In this document: piece after piece, positions 1-9,026 of the stretch
How positions within the stretch are numbered: position 1 is the first letter of the stretch
Layout of the letters: each line of letters begins with the position of its first letter
NCBI GenBank assembly: GCA_021801235.1
Contig: JAJYYG010000125.1
Location: 1 to 50,763 of the forward strand
Direction: 5' to 3'
DNA: 50,763 bases
DNA from: Actinomycetes bacterium
GTDB lineage: Bacteria; Actinomycetota; Acidimicrobiia; Acidimicrobiales; RAAP-2
Notes under the pieces: model-generated
Database searches by the model: none
What the model saw: only the letters and a program-made list of their open reading frames with translations
Told to the model about the DNA's origin: nothing
Position numbers and translations under genes: made by a program

Positions 1-876
1 GAGCTGGCGGGCCGGCTTGCCGGTCAGCGACCGCGAACGGACGGTGTCGGCCGACGTGGCCCGCAGGAACTTCTCCTTCACGACCGGATGGGTCTCCGCC
101 TCCTCGGTGGTCAGCCACACCGAGCCACACCAGACGCCCTGGGCACCGAGGGCCATCGCCGCCGCCATCTGCCGGCCGCGCCCGATGCCGCCGGCCCCGA
201 GGACCGGCGTTTCCCCGACCGCGTCGACGATCTCGGGGATCAGCACCATCGACCCGATCTCGCCGGTGTGCCCGCCCGCCTCCGAGCCCTGGGCGATGAC
301 GAGGTCCACGCCTGCGTTGACGTGGCGCTCGGCGTGCTGGGCCGCGCCGGCCAGAGCGCCGACCTTCCGTCCCGCCTCCTTGGTCCGCTCGATCATGTGC
401 GGTGGCGGCGGCCCGAGCGCGTTGACCACCAGGGCGGTCCGGTGGTCGAGGGCGATGTCGAGCTGCGGGCCGGCCCGGTTGGCGGAGAACATGGCGTCCC
501 CGTCCCGTCCCGACCGCTCCCCCGCTCCTCCGTCCCCCTCGCCCTCGAGGGCGGGGACGTCGTAGCGGCGGAGGAGGTCGTCCACGAAGGCGAGGTGCTC
601 GGCGGGGAGGTGGGCCCGGATGTCGGAGACGGTGAGACCGCCCTCGTCGGAGCCGGCGTACTTCGCCGGCACGATGAGGTCGACGCCGTAGGGGCGGTCG
701 CCGATCTGCTCCTCGATCCAGTCGAGGTCGATCTGGAGCTGCTCGGGGGAGTGGGAGACGGCCCCCAGCACCCCCATGCCCCCGGCCTTCGACACCGCGG
801 CCACCACGTCGCGGCAGTGGGAGAAGGCGAAGATGGGCAGGTCGATGTCGAACAGGGCGGTGGCGGTGGTCCTCAT
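1..876 (-). CDS. Nitronate monooxygenase-like FMN flavoprotein, 3' end outside window
   Basis: The first 292 codons are visible; the gene runs off the left edge. The N-terminus begins MRTTATALFDIDLPIFAF and the chain continues as a TIM-barrel of the nitronate monooxygenase/2-nitropropane dioxygenase family. Family hallmarks visible are the QGSEAGGHTG phosphate-binding segment and a later LGAGGIGRGRQMAAAMALGAQGV stretch typical of FMN binding. Members oxidise nitronates or act as flavin enoyl reductases; the substrate here is unknown. The ATG start at 876 follows a GGAAGGAACC ribosome-binding site. It is the last visible gene of a minus-strand acyl-CoA operon, about 100 bp below the enoyl-CoA hydratase, so a role with branched acyl-CoA substrates is possible. 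Confidence in the family is high, in the reaction low. Confidence 0.85.
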   Translation of the reverse strand, partial: MRTTATALFDIDLPIFAFSHCRDVVAAVSKAGGMGVLGAVSHSPEQLQIDLDWIEEQIGDRPYGVDLIVPAKYAGSDEGGLTVSDIRAHLPAEHLAFVDDLLRRYDVPALEGEGDGGAGERSGRDGDAMFSANRAGPQLDIALDHRTALVVNALGPPPPHMIERTKEAGRKVGALAGAAQHAERHVNAGVDLVIAQGSEAGGHTGEIGSMVLIPEIVDAVGETPVLGAGGIGRGRQMAAAMALGAQGVWCGSVWLTTEEAETHPVVKEKFLRATSADTVRSRSLTGKPARQL

Positions 877-944
877 GGTCGGTTCCTTCCGGTGGCGTCG
901 TCGGTGGGGTCGGTCCTCGTGGATGGCCCCGGCGTGGTCGGTGG

Positions 945-1002
945 GTCGGCGGGTCGGTGGTGGTCGATGGGTCAGGTCAACGGCGGTCGGCGGGTCGGTG
1001 GT
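945..1002. repeat. 17-bp direct repeat between two operon genes
   Basis: The sequence GTCGGCGGGTCGGTGGT occurs at 945-961 and again at 986-1002, spanning the stop of the enoyl-CoA hydratase gene. The surrounding 100 bp is made of related GGTCGGTGG words. It looks like slippage-prone low-complexity DNA; no function is evident. Confidence 0.6.
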
Positions 1003-1765
1003 CGGCGGGCACCCAGGCGGCGGGCCGTTTCTGGAGGTAGGCGGTGATGCCCTCGCGCGCCTCGTCCCCGGCGAAGAGCCGAGCCGACAGCTCCGCCGTC
1101 CAGGCGAACGCCTCGTCGACCGCCATGCCCGGCACCCGCGCCAGCAGCTCCTTCGAGGCGGCGATGGCCTCGGGCCCGCCGGCCAGCAGGTCGGCCACCA
1201 CCGCGTCGACCTCCTCGTCGAGCCGGTCGTCGGGCACGGCCGAGGTGACCAGCCCGATGCGCGCCGCCTCGGCCGCGCCGAAGCGGTTCCCGCGGAGGAT
1301 CGCCGACCGGGCATCGGCCTCCCGGAGCTTCGGGAGGCACACCACGGAGATCATCGCCGGGGCCACCCCGACGCGCACCTCGGTGAAGCCGAACCGGGCG
1401 CTCTCCGCCGCCACCGAGACGTCCATGGCCGCGGCCAGGCCCATCCCTCCGGCGACGCAGTGGCCGGCGATGCGGCCGATGTAGGGCTTCGGAGACCGTC
1501 GGAACCGGGCGAACAGCTCCTCGGGACGGTGGCCGGGGAGCGGGGGGACGGAGGACCCCTCCCGTCCGGTCAGATCGGCACCGGCGCAGAACACGCGACC
1601 GCGGTTGGTGAGGACGACCACCCGCACACCGGGGTCGGAGTCGGCCCGGTCGAGGGCGTCGACCAGCTCGCCGACCAGTGCCGCCCCCAGTGCGTTCCGG
1701 TTGGCCTCGTCCGCCAGCGTCACGGTCAGCACGCCGGAGCGGAGGTCGGTCTCGACCAGAGCCAT
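977..1765 (-). CDS. Enoyl-CoA hydratase/isomerase, methylglutaconyl- or isohexenylglutaconyl-CoA hydratase type
   Basis: A 262-residue crotonase-fold protein, normal length for the family. It shows the oxyanion-hole segments VFCAGADLTG and GHCVAGGMGLAAAMD and the FGFTEVRVGVAPAMISV segment, whose Glu is placed as in LiuC/AtuE-type hydratases. These add water to 3-methylglutaconyl-CoA or its isohexenyl homologue, the step after the biotin-dependent carboxylase encoded upstream, so pathway logic and sequence agree. The start ATG (1765-1763) overlaps the TGA of the preceding gene by one base (TGATG), implying translational coupling. Which chain length it prefers cannot be read from the sequence. 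Confidence 0.88.
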   Translation of the reverse strand: MALVETDLRSGVLTVTLADEANRNALGAALVGELVDALDRADSDPGVRVVVLTNRGRVFCAGADLTGREGSSVPPLPGHRPEELFARFRRSPKPYIGRIAGHCVAGGMGLAAAMDVSVAAESARFGFTEVRVGVAPAMISVVCLPKLREADARSAILRGNRFGAAEAARIGLVTSAVPDDRLDEEVDAVVADLLAGGPEAIAASKELLARVPGMAVDEAFAWTAELSARLFAGDEAREGITAYLQKRPAAWVPADHRPADRR

Positions 1766-2583
1766 CAGCCCGCCCCCGGTCCGGGGGCGGTGGCGCGACC
1801 AGGCCCGCCTGCCGGAGCAGGGCCGTCGGTGGCGGGTCCGGCGAAGGCCTGCGCCCTGCTCATCCAGTCCCGGGCGGCCTCGCCCTCGACGACGAGCCGG
1901 GTGTCCTCCACGTTGCGCCGCTGGGTGACCACCAGGCAGAAGTCGACGGCGGGACCGCTGATCCGGTCCGGAGCATCCGTCGGACCGAACTGCCACCGCT
2001 CCCCCGAGGGGGCCACCAGGTCCACCCCCACTTCGCCGCCGGGCGCCGGCAGGCCGCGGTTGACGTACGACCACCCCCGGGTGATGACACCCAACCGGGC
2101 GATGTGGGCGAGGCGGTCGGAGCTGTCGCGGTGGGCGCCGACCGCGTCGACGACATCTTGGCCGTGGGCCCACACCTCCATCAGGCGGGCGGTGAGGAAC
2201 GACCGGGCGCTCATCGACGGCCCGTACCAGGCCACCCTGGCCCCCTCGTCGAGGCCGGTGGCCGCCTCGGCCAGCCGAGCCCGGTTGCGCCGCCAGGCGT
2301 CGAGCAGCTCCGGGGGTGCCAGGCCCCGGTGGAGGGTGAGCGCATCGATGTCCACCCCTCCACGGACGAGCTCGTCGATCGAGGCGGCGAACGCTTCGGG
2401 CTCGGTGATCGCCTGGGCGGCCGCACCGTCGAAGTAGGTCAGGTGCCCGATCTGGTCCGCCACCGTCCATCCTTCGCTGGGGGTGGGCGCCGCCCACTGG
2501 TCGGGGGTGAGGCCGGAGACGATCCGGTCGAGGACCTGCTGCTCCTCGGCCAGGTCGTCCCGGATCCGGGCGAGATCGGTCAT
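1765..2583 (-). CDS. TIGR03084-type protein (mycothiol-dependent maleylpyruvate isomerase/DinB-like fold)
   Basis: A 272-residue protein beginning MTDLARIRDDLAEEQQVLDR, with the segments WTVADQIGHLTYFD, LMEVWAHGQDVVDA and DFCLVVTQRRN. These match the actinobacterial TIGR03084 family, a branch of the MDMPI/DinB-like four-helix proteins in which scattered His residues form a metal site (here H in GHLTYFD and H in WAHGQD). Family function is not established; members often sit beside AtuA-like and acyl-CoA carboxylase genes, as here. The start overlaps the upstream TetR stop as ATGA, and its stop overlaps the next gene by one base. The C-terminus is a Gly/Pro/Ala-rich tail. The family call is good; no reaction is assigned. 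Confidence 0.8.
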   Translation of the reverse strand: MTDLARIRDDLAEEQQVLDRIVSGLTPDQWAAPTPSEGWTVADQIGHLTYFDGAAAQAITEPEAFAASIDELVRGGVDIDALTLHRGLAPPELLDAWRRNRARLAEAATGLDEGARVAWYGPSMSARSFLTARLMEVWAHGQDVVDAVGAHRDSSDRLAHIARLGVITRGWSYVNRGLPAPGGEVGVDLVAPSGERWQFGPTDAPDRISGPAVDFCLVVTQRRNVEDTRLVVEGEAARDWMSRAQAFAGPATDGPAPAGGPGRATAPGPGAG

Positions 2584-3320
2584 GGTTCCTCCCCTGTCGT
2601 CGTGGATGTCGCCGTGGATGCGGTCCGGGCGTCCCCCGGTGCCGGACCGGTCCGGCGCGGGCCGGGCGGAAGGCCCCGAAGGACGATGTCCACCACGGCG
2701 TCGGCGGCGTCCTTGGGCGACGAGCGCAGCGTGGGGATCACCTCCGGCCGGCTGAAGTCGCTGCCCAGCCCGGCGACGACCCGTCCGACCGCGGCGACGT
2801 CGAGATCGGCGATGTCCCCCTGCTCGACGGCGAGGTCGAGCAGGGTGCGGGTGACGGCGAACAGGTAGTGGTTGTGCCCGGCCCACAGCTGCCGTGCCGC
2901 GTCGACCGCCTCGAGATCACGCGTGAAGGCGGGGGTGGCCCGGCTGACCGCCACGGTGGCCGCCCGGAGGTAGGCGCGCAGGGCGTCGAGGGGAGCCGTC
3001 CCGGGATCGATGGCGTCGCGCGCCGCCCGCCCGATCCGCCAGAGGTTGCGGTCCACCACCATCAGCACCAGCTCGTCGCGGCTGTCGGCCAGCGAGTAGA
3101 GCGTGCGGAGGGAACAGCTCAGGCGGGCGGCCAGCTCGGCCATGGTGATCTGGGCGAACCCGTCGTCGAACATGGTGCCGAGCTGGTCGAGGACCTCACG
3201 CTGGCGGTCGGTGAGGCCCCGTTCGCGCTCGCGGTCGAGGACCGGGACCGGGGCGGGGACGGCCCGGATCCTGCGGGTCATCTCGTCGGCGCCGACGAGC
3301 GTCGTGGCCACCGGGCTCAC
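2580..3320 (-). CDS. TetR-family transcriptional regulator of the acyl-CoA operon
   Basis: A 246-residue TetR-like regulator. The DNA-binding part lies at about residues 35-85, with ITMAELAARLSCSLRTLYSLADSRDELVLMVV forming the helix-turn-helix; CSLRTLYSLADSRDEL replaces the more usual GTLYxYFxSKEEL. The C-terminal ligand domain ends in a Thr/Ser-rich disordered tail. It is embedded in the operon, 70 bp after the AtuA-like gene and overlapping the next gene by four bases, so it is probably co-transcribed and autoregulatory. By analogy with AtuR, the ligand could be an acyl-CoA intermediate; this is inference. A candidate operator is the inverted repeat at 8955-8982. Confidence 0.85.
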   Translation of the reverse strand: MSPVATTLVGADEMTRRIRAVPAPVPVLDRERERGLTDRQREVLDQLGTMFDDGFAQITMAELAARLSCSLRTLYSLADSRDELVLMVVDRNLWRIGRAARDAIDPGTAPLDALRAYLRAATVAVSRATPAFTRDLEAVDAARQLWAGHNHYLFAVTRTLLDLAVEQGDIADLDVAAVGRVVAGLGSDFSRPEVIPTLRSSPKDAADAVVDIVLRGLPPGPRRTGPAPGDARTASTATSTTTGEEP

Positions 3321-3390
3321 TGACGGACGCCCGGATGCCGACGGGCGGCCCCCTGCCGGCGGGCTCCCGGAGAACGACGGGAAGCCACGC

Positions 3391-5202
3391 TCACCGGCGA
3401 CCGTTCCCGGTGGACACCGTTGGGAGCAGGTGTGCGGGGATGTCGACCACCCGGGCGCGGAGCCACTCCCCCAGGCTCTTCGCCTGGCCGTCCTGGCGGG
3501 TGGAGGCGGCCACGCCCTCTTGCAGGAGCCCGTGGACGACGAAGTTGAGGGACCGCAGGGCGGGCAGCCGGAACCGCTCGACCTCCAGCGGTGCCGTCTC
3601 GGGGAGCAGCTCCGCCAGCCGGTCGAGCGTCAAGAAGCCGTCGAGCCACTGCCACGCCTGGTCGGTGCGGGCGAACACCCCGAGGTTGGCGTTCCCGCCC
3701 TTGTCGCCGGAGCGTGCGCCGACCACCCGACCGATCGGCGCCCGCACGGTCTGTCCGGCCGCGGTCTGTCCGGTCCCAGCCGGGGCAGCGTCCCCGGCCG
3801 GTCCGGTCAGCGCCTCCACGGTGACCGCGCCCGGGGGCGCCACCGAGTCGACCACGGTGCGCTCGCCGCCGAGGACGACCACGTGCTGGGGGACCAGGTC
3901 GGCCGGGATCACCGCCGGGCGGTAGACGCCGTAGGGGCGGGCGTGGGCACCCCCGCCGCCCACCCCGAAGAACCCGGGGATGGTGGAGAGGCTGAGCTCC
4001 ACCATGGTGTCGAAGATGGCCCGGCCCACCTTGCGCTCGTCGGGGTCCTTGAGGGTCAGGCGCCACAGGGCCACCGCCTCCTCGTTGGTGCCCGGGTCCT
4101 CCTTGTCGGTCCGCACGAGCGTGGTGGCGACAGCGGCGAACTCCTCCGCCCGGTGCGGGCACGCCGACCAGAACGCCTCTTCCACCAGGGACGCCTTGGC
4201 CTCGATGTCGAGGCCGGTGAGGGCCACGGCGAGATCGTGGCGGTAGCCCCCGAGCTCGTTCATCGCCACCTTGAGCGTGGGCGGCGGCGGCTCGCCCCGA
4301 GTGCCGCTGATCCGGACCCGGTCGGGCCCCGCCGCAGCCAGCTCGACGGTGTCGAAGCGGGCGGTGACGTCCGGTCCGAGGTAGGCCGGGCTCCCGATCT
4401 CGTAGAGGAGCTGGGAGGTGACGGTGCCGATCGACACCTCCCCGCCGGTGCCCGGGTGCTTGCCGATCACGGCGGAGCCGTCGGCGGCGATCTCCGCCCA
4501 CGGGAACCCGGTGCGGACCATGCCCTCCACCTCGGTGAAGAACGAGTAGTTGCCGCCGGTCGCCTGGGTGCCGCACTCGATGACGTGCCCCGCCACCACC
4601 GCCCCGGCCAGTCGGTCCCAGTCGTCGCGCCGCCACCCGTGGTGCCAGGCGGCGGGGCCGCAGACGATGGCCGCGTCGGTGGTGCGCCCGGTGACCACGA
4701 TGTCCGCGCCGCGCCCGAGCGCGTCGGCGATCCCCCAGCAGCCCAGGTAGGCGTTGGCGGTGAGGAACCGGGAGGTGTCGCCGACCGGCTCGCCCGTCTC
4801 GAAGTGGGCCAGGTCCACACCGGACCCGACCAGCTCGTCGAGGCGACCCATGAGGTTGTCGCCCTCGACGTAGGCAACGGTCGGCGCCAACCCCAGCCGG
4901 TCGGCCACCTCGGCGACGGCCTCGGCACAGCCGGCCGGATCGAGCCCGCCGGCGTTGGAGACGACCTTGATCCCGCGGTCGAGACAGGTGCCCATCACCT
5001 GCTCCATCTGGGTCACGAAGCTGCGGGCGTAGCCGCCGCCCGGCCGCTTGGCCTGGGAACGGGCCAGGATGAGCATGGTCAGCTCGGCCAGCCAGTCCCC
5101 GGTCAGCACGTCGATCGGCCCGTCCTCGACCATCTCCCGGGCGGCCGAGAGCCGGTCGCCGTAGAAGCCCGAGCAGTTGGCGATGCGGATCGGTTCGGTC
5201 AT
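3391..5202 (-). CDS. atuA: AtuA-family (DUF1446) acyclic terpene utilisation protein
   Basis: A 603-residue protein starting MTEPIRIANCSGFYGDR. The first roughly 450 residues match the AtuA/DUF1446 family (segments IANCSGFYGDRLSAA, VVSNAGGLDP, VTGRTTDAAIV, GTQATGGNYSFF). The last roughly 110 residues (GARSGDKGGNANLGVF onward) correspond to the small C-terminal domain of full-length AtuA. AtuA is required for citronellol/geraniol use in pseudomonads, but its reaction is not established. Here it lies between acyl-CoA carboxylase subunits and a TetR gene, overlapping the biotin carboxylase gene as ATGA. Actinobacterial relatives may serve other branched acyl-CoA pathways, so the terpene role is inference. 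Confidence 0.88.
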   Translation of the reverse strand: MTEPIRIANCSGFYGDRLSAAREMVEDGPIDVLTGDWLAELTMLILARSQAKRPGGGYARSFVTQMEQVMGTCLDRGIKVVSNAGGLDPAGCAEAVAEVADRLGLAPTVAYVEGDNLMGRLDELVGSGVDLAHFETGEPVGDTSRFLTANAYLGCWGIADALGRGADIVVTGRTTDAAIVCGPAAWHHGWRRDDWDRLAGAVVAGHVIECGTQATGGNYSFFTEVEGMVRTGFPWAEIAADGSAVIGKHPGTGGEVSIGTVTSQLLYEIGSPAYLGPDVTARFDTVELAAAGPDRVRISGTRGEPPPPTLKVAMNELGGYRHDLAVALTGLDIEAKASLVEEAFWSACPHRAEEFAAVATTLVRTDKEDPGTNEEAVALWRLTLKDPDERKVGRAIFDTMVELSLSTIPGFFGVGGGGAHARPYGVYRPAVIPADLVPQHVVVLGGERTVVDSVAPPGAVTVEALTGPAGDAAPAGTGQTAAGQTVRAPIGRVVGARSGDKGGNANLGVFARTDQAWQWLDGFLTLDRLAELLPETAPLEVERFRLPALRSLNFVVHGLLQEGVAASTRQDGQAKSLGEWLRARVVDIPAHLLPTVSTGNGRR

Positions 5203-7304
5203 CCCGGCTCCTCTGTCTCGTGGCCGGCGCCGTCCCCACCGTCCCCACCGTCCTGCTCGAACACCACCAGCAGCTCGCCGTTCTCCACCTGCTGACCCTT
5301 CGTCACCAGCACCTCGGCGACCCGGCCGGCCGACGGCGCCTTCACGTGGTGCTCCATCTTCATCGCCTCCAGCACCACCAGGGTCTGACCGGCCTCCACC
5401 GGGTCGCCTTCCACGCAGTCGACCGCCAGGACCACCCCCGGCATGGGCGCCCGGAACCCGCCGGTGGAAGCGCCGGAGCCGGCCGAGCCGGGAGCGGAGA
5501 AGCGGGGGAGCACCTCCACGGTGACCGTGCCCCGCTCCACCTGCACGGAGAGCCGGTCTCCGCCGTGACCTCCGTGACCGCCGGCCTCCCCGCCTTCGGC
5601 GGTGACCCGCATCCGCGAGCGCCGGCCGTCGATCTCCACGTCGATCGCCGCGTGCGACCAGGCGTGGACGGTCGCGGATCCCGTCTCGCCCACGGCGAAG
5701 GACCCGTCGCGCCGGGTCCGGTAGCAGACCTCGACCGTCTCCTCGCCGAGGCGAAGCTCGACCCGCTGGTCGGGCAGGCGTGCGTTCCGCCACCCGCTCG
5801 GCAGGTCGCCGAGGACGGGCGTTCCGGCCCGGTTGCGCCCCTGGAGCCACAGGGCGGCGGCCACGGCCACGCGGTGGGCGTCCTCGGTGGCCAGGGCCAG
5901 ACGGGTGGACGGGGTGTGCCGTTCGATGAAGTCGGTGGTGGTGTCCCCGGCCAGGAAGGCGGGATGGCGGAGCGTCGCCGCCAGGAAGTCGCGGTTGGTG
6001 GTGACCCCTCCCAGGTGGAGCCGTTCGAGCGCCAGGGCGAGCTTCCCCGCCGCTGCCGCGCGCGTCGGGGCGTGGGCGATCACCTTGGCCAGCATCGGGT
6101 CGAAGTCGACCCCCACCACCGAGCCGGCTTCCACGCCGGACTCCCACCGGACGGCGGGGGTGGCCGCCGGGTCGAACGCGTGGAGGGTACCGGTGGCGGG
6201 CAGGAAGCCGGCCGCCGGATCCTCCGCGTAGAGGCGGACCTCGATGGCGTGCCCGGTGGACGTGATGTCGTCCTGGGTGTAGCCGAGCGGCTCGCCGGCG
6301 GCCAGCCGGAGCTGCTCGGCCACGAGGTCGATCCCCGTCACCTCCTCGGTGACCGGATGCTCCACCTGGAGCCGGGTGTTGACCTCGAGGAAGAAGAACG
6401 CGCGACGCTCCTCGTCGAAGAGGAACTCGACGGTGCCTGCCGACCGGTAGCCGATGGCGCGCGCCAGGGTGAGGGCCGCCTCGCCCATCTCCGCCCGCAG
6501 GGCCGGATCGAGGGCCGGGGACGGCGACTCCTCGACCACCTTCTGGTGGCGACGTTGGATGGAGCACTCACGTTCGCCCAGGTGGACCAGCCGGCCGTGG
6601 CTGTCGCCCAGGATCTGGATCTCGATGTGGCGGGACCGGGCCACGTAGCGCTCGAGGAACACCCGGTCGTCGCCGAAGCCGCCCGCCGCCTCGCGCCGCG
6701 CGGCGGCGACCGCGTCGCCCAGGTCCTCCGGGCGCCCGACCACCCGCATCCCCTTGCCCCCGCCGCCGGCTGCCGCCTTGACCAGCAGTGGGTAGCCCAC
6801 GGCGCCGTCGTCGGTGGGGTCGTCCGAGGAGGGGAGCGTCGGGACACCCGCCTCCTCGGCGACCCGCTTGGCGGCCAGCTTGTCGCCCATCACCTCGATG
6901 ACGTGGGGCGGAGGTCCGACCCAGACCAGTCCGGCCGCCACCACGGCGCGGGCGAAGGCGGCGTTCTCCGACAGGAACCCGTACCCCGGGTGGACGGCGT
7001 CGGCTCCCGCCAGCCGGGCGGCCGCCACGATCCCGGGGATGTCGAGGTAGCCGCCGTCGAGCCGGACCGCCTGGTCCGCCTCGCGGACATGGGGCGCATC
7101 GGCGTCCGCTCCGACGTAGACGGCGACGCACCGCAGCCCGAGGTCGTGCGCGCTCCGGACGATCCGGCGGGCGATCTCCCCGCGGTTGGCCACGAGCAAG
7201 GTGGTGAAGGGGGTGGCCGGCGGCAGGTCGGAAGGCGTCAGCGCGACCCACCCCGAGGTCGGCGACGCGTCGCCGCCGGCGGCGCGCTTCGGGGTGCCGC
7301 TCAT
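5199..7304 (-). CDS. Biotin-dependent acyl-CoA carboxylase alpha subunit (biotin carboxylase + BCCP)
   Basis: A 701-residue alpha subunit. The order is a biotin carboxylase N-domain (TLLVANRGEIARRIVRSA near residue 35), the ATP-grasp loop KAAAGGGGKGMRVV, the carboxylase core with EVNTRLQVEHPVTE, a BT-like linker, and a C-terminal biotinyl domain with EAMKMEH, whose Lys at about residue 649 is the biotin site. Length and order match 3-methylcrotonyl-CoA or geranyl-CoA carboxylase alpha subunits. ATGA overlaps join it to the carboxyltransferase gene before it and to atuA after it. It should form a holoenzyme with the product of 7301-8938. Substrate choice (methylcrotonyl, geranyl or other) is unresolved. 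Confidence 0.93.
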   Translation of the reverse strand: MSGTPKRAAGGDASPTSGWVALTPSDLPPATPFTTLLVANRGEIARRIVRSAHDLGLRCVAVYVGADADAPHVREADQAVRLDGGYLDIPGIVAAARLAGADAVHPGYGFLSENAAFARAVVAAGLVWVGPPPHVIEVMGDKLAAKRVAEEAGVPTLPSSDDPTDDGAVGYPLLVKAAAGGGGKGMRVVGRPEDLGDAVAAARREAAGGFGDDRVFLERYVARSRHIEIQILGDSHGRLVHLGERECSIQRRHQKVVEESPSPALDPALRAEMGEAALTLARAIGYRSAGTVEFLFDEERRAFFFLEVNTRLQVEHPVTEEVTGIDLVAEQLRLAAGEPLGYTQDDITSTGHAIEVRLYAEDPAAGFLPATGTLHAFDPAATPAVRWESGVEAGSVVGVDFDPMLAKVIAHAPTRAAAAGKLALALERLHLGGVTTNRDFLAATLRHPAFLAGDTTTDFIERHTPSTRLALATEDAHRVAVAAALWLQGRNRAGTPVLGDLPSGWRNARLPDQRVELRLGEETVEVCYRTRRDGSFAVGETGSATVHAWSHAAIDVEIDGRRSRMRVTAEGGEAGGHGGHGGDRLSVQVERGTVTVEVLPRFSAPGSAGSGASTGGFRAPMPGVVLAVDCVEGDPVEAGQTLVVLEAMKMEHHVKAPSAGRVAEVLVTKGQQVENGELLVVFEQDGGDGGDGAGHETEEPG

Positions 7305-8938
7305 GGCCGGAACACCCCGTAGGCGGAGGCGCCCTCCACCGGGCGGTTGCGCACGACCGACAGGCACAGCCCGAGGACGGTCCGGGTGTCGCGGGGATCG
7401 ATGATCCCGTCGTCGCTGATGGCACCGGTGGCCACCAGGGCGAGCGAGCCCTGTTCCTGTGCCTCCTCCACCATGGCGACGATGGCGGCGTCCTCGTCCT
7501 CGTCGAAGGGGATGCCCTTGCGGGCGGCCTGGCCCCGCCGCACCTGGGACATGACCCCGGCGATCTGCTTGGGGCCCATCACCGCGATCTTGGCGGTGGG
7601 CCACAGGAACGTGAACCGGTTGCCGAACGCCCGGCCCGACATCCCGTAGGTGCCGGCCCCGTAGGACGAACCGATCACCACCGTGAGGTGGGGCACGGTG
7701 GAGTTGCTCACCGCATTCAGCATCTCGGAGCCTTTGGTGATGATCCCCGCCGCCTCGAAGTCGCGCCCGACCATGTAGCCGGTGATGTTCTGGAGGAACA
7801 CCAGCGGCAGGTCGACCTGGTTGCACAGCTGGATGAACTGGGTCGCCTTCTCGGCCGCCTGCGGGTAGAGGACCCCGTTGTTGCCCAGGACGCCGACCGG
7901 GTAGCCGTGGATGGACGCCCAGCCGCAGACCAGGGTCGGCCCGTAGCGCGGCTTGAACTCCTCGAACCGCGAGCCGTCGGCGACCCGGGCGATCACGTCG
8001 CGGACGTCGACCGCCTGGCGCAGGTCGCGACTCACCAGCCCCAGCAGCTCCTCAGGGTCGTGGACCGGCGGGTCGGGGGCGAGTGCCGGCGCCGGGCCCC
8101 GCTTGCGCCAGTTGAGGTGGGACACCACCTCCCGGCAGATCCGGATGGCGTCCATCTCGTCCTCGGCGAAGTAGTCGCCCAGCCCCGACACCTCGGCGTG
8201 CATGCGGGCACCCCCGAGCTCCTCGTCGTCGCTCTCCTCGCCGGTGGCCATCTTCACCAGGGGCGGTCCGGCGAGGAAGATCTTCGAGTGCTCCTTCACC
8301 ACGATGACGTAGTCGGACAGGCCGGGCTGGTAGGCCCCGCCCGCCGTCGACGAGCCGAACACGACGCAGACGGTCGGCACCCCCAGCTTGGAAAGCTCGA
8401 TGAGCTCGTAGAACTGGCGACCCGACTCGGCGAAGTGGGTGGTCTGGACCTTGCGTCCGCCCCCGGTCTCGACCCGCAGGTCGGCGCCGGCGGACTCGAC
8501 GAAGCTGACATAGGGGATCCGGTTGTCCCGGGCGATCTCGATGGCGCGGGTCCACTTCTTGGCCGCGTACGGCGTGAGCGCCCCCCCGAGCACCGACGGG
8601 TCGTTGCCCATCACCACGCACTCGACCCCGGCGATCACCCCGACGCCGACCACCATGCCGCCCCCGAGCGTGTAGTCGGAGCCGTAGCCCGCCAGCGCGC
8701 TGATCTCGAGGAAGGGGGTGTCGGGGTCGAGGGCGTTGGCGATCCGCTCCCGGATGGGCATCTTGTCGCGTGACCGCATCCGTTCCATCGCCGCGGGACC
8801 GCCCCCCGCGGCCGCCTCGTCGAGCAGGCGGTCGACTTCCGCCAGCTGCTCGGCCATGTCGGCGGCGTTGCGCCGGAACGACTCCGCCCGGGTGTCGAGG
8901 GAGGAGGGCAGGGGTGGGGCGAGGAGGGCGGGCCGCAT
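7301..8938 (-). CDS. Acyl-CoA carboxylase carboxyltransferase (beta) subunit
   Basis: A 545-residue carboxyltransferase of the methylcrotonyl/geranyl-CoA carboxylase beta class. Features are RDKMPIRERI, GNDPSVLGGALTPYAAKKWTRA, YVSFVESAGADLR, VFGSSTAGGAYQPGLSDY and, in the C-domain, NNGVLYPQAAEKATQFIQLC, FLQNITGYMVG and SSYGAGTYGMSGRAF. The ATG at 8938 (MRPALLAPP) is preferred over the open frame that extends to 9034, because the extra 32 residues are unlike the family and would run through the likely promoter. It is the first gene of the operon, divergent from mtr with an 88-bp gap that must hold both promoters. Confidence 0.92.
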   Translation of the reverse strand: MRPALLAPPLPSSLDTRAESFRRNAADMAEQLAEVDRLLDEAAAGGGPAAMERMRSRDKMPIRERIANALDPDTPFLEISALAGYGSDYTLGGGMVVGVGVIAGVECVVMGNDPSVLGGALTPYAAKKWTRAIEIARDNRIPYVSFVESAGADLRVETGGGRKVQTTHFAESGRQFYELIELSKLGVPTVCVVFGSSTAGGAYQPGLSDYVIVVKEHSKIFLAGPPLVKMATGEESDDEELGGARMHAEVSGLGDYFAEDEMDAIRICREVVSHLNWRKRGPAPALAPDPPVHDPEELLGLVSRDLRQAVDVRDVIARVADGSRFEEFKPRYGPTLVCGWASIHGYPVGVLGNNGVLYPQAAEKATQFIQLCNQVDLPLVFLQNITGYMVGRDFEAAGIITKGSEMLNAVSNSTVPHLTVVIGSSYGAGTYGMSGRAFGNRFTFLWPTAKIAVMGPKQIAGVMSQVRRGQAARKGIPFDEDEDAAIVAMVEEAQEQGSLALVATGAISDDGIIDPRDTRTVLGLCLSVVRNRPVEGASAYGVFRP

Positions 8939-8954
8939 GGAGCGGACTCTAGTG

Positions 8955-8982
8955 CGGTAATTTCTACTTGTCATTCTTACCG
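8955..8982. promoter_or_regulatory. Inverted repeat, candidate TetR operator in divergent promoter region
   Basis: In the 88 bp between the carboxylase operon and mtr, CGGTAA (8955-8960) is mirrored by TTACCG (8977-8982) around an AT-rich centre containing ACTTGTCAT. This is the only AT-rich spot nearby. A symmetric element of this size in a divergent region near a co-operonic TetR gene is typical of autoregulated operators. The link to the regulator at 2580-3320 is inference. Confidence 0.45.
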
Positions 8983-9026
8983 GTCCGGCCGAATCTTCTG
9001 CCCCGAAGTTGGGGGAGGATGGGGGG

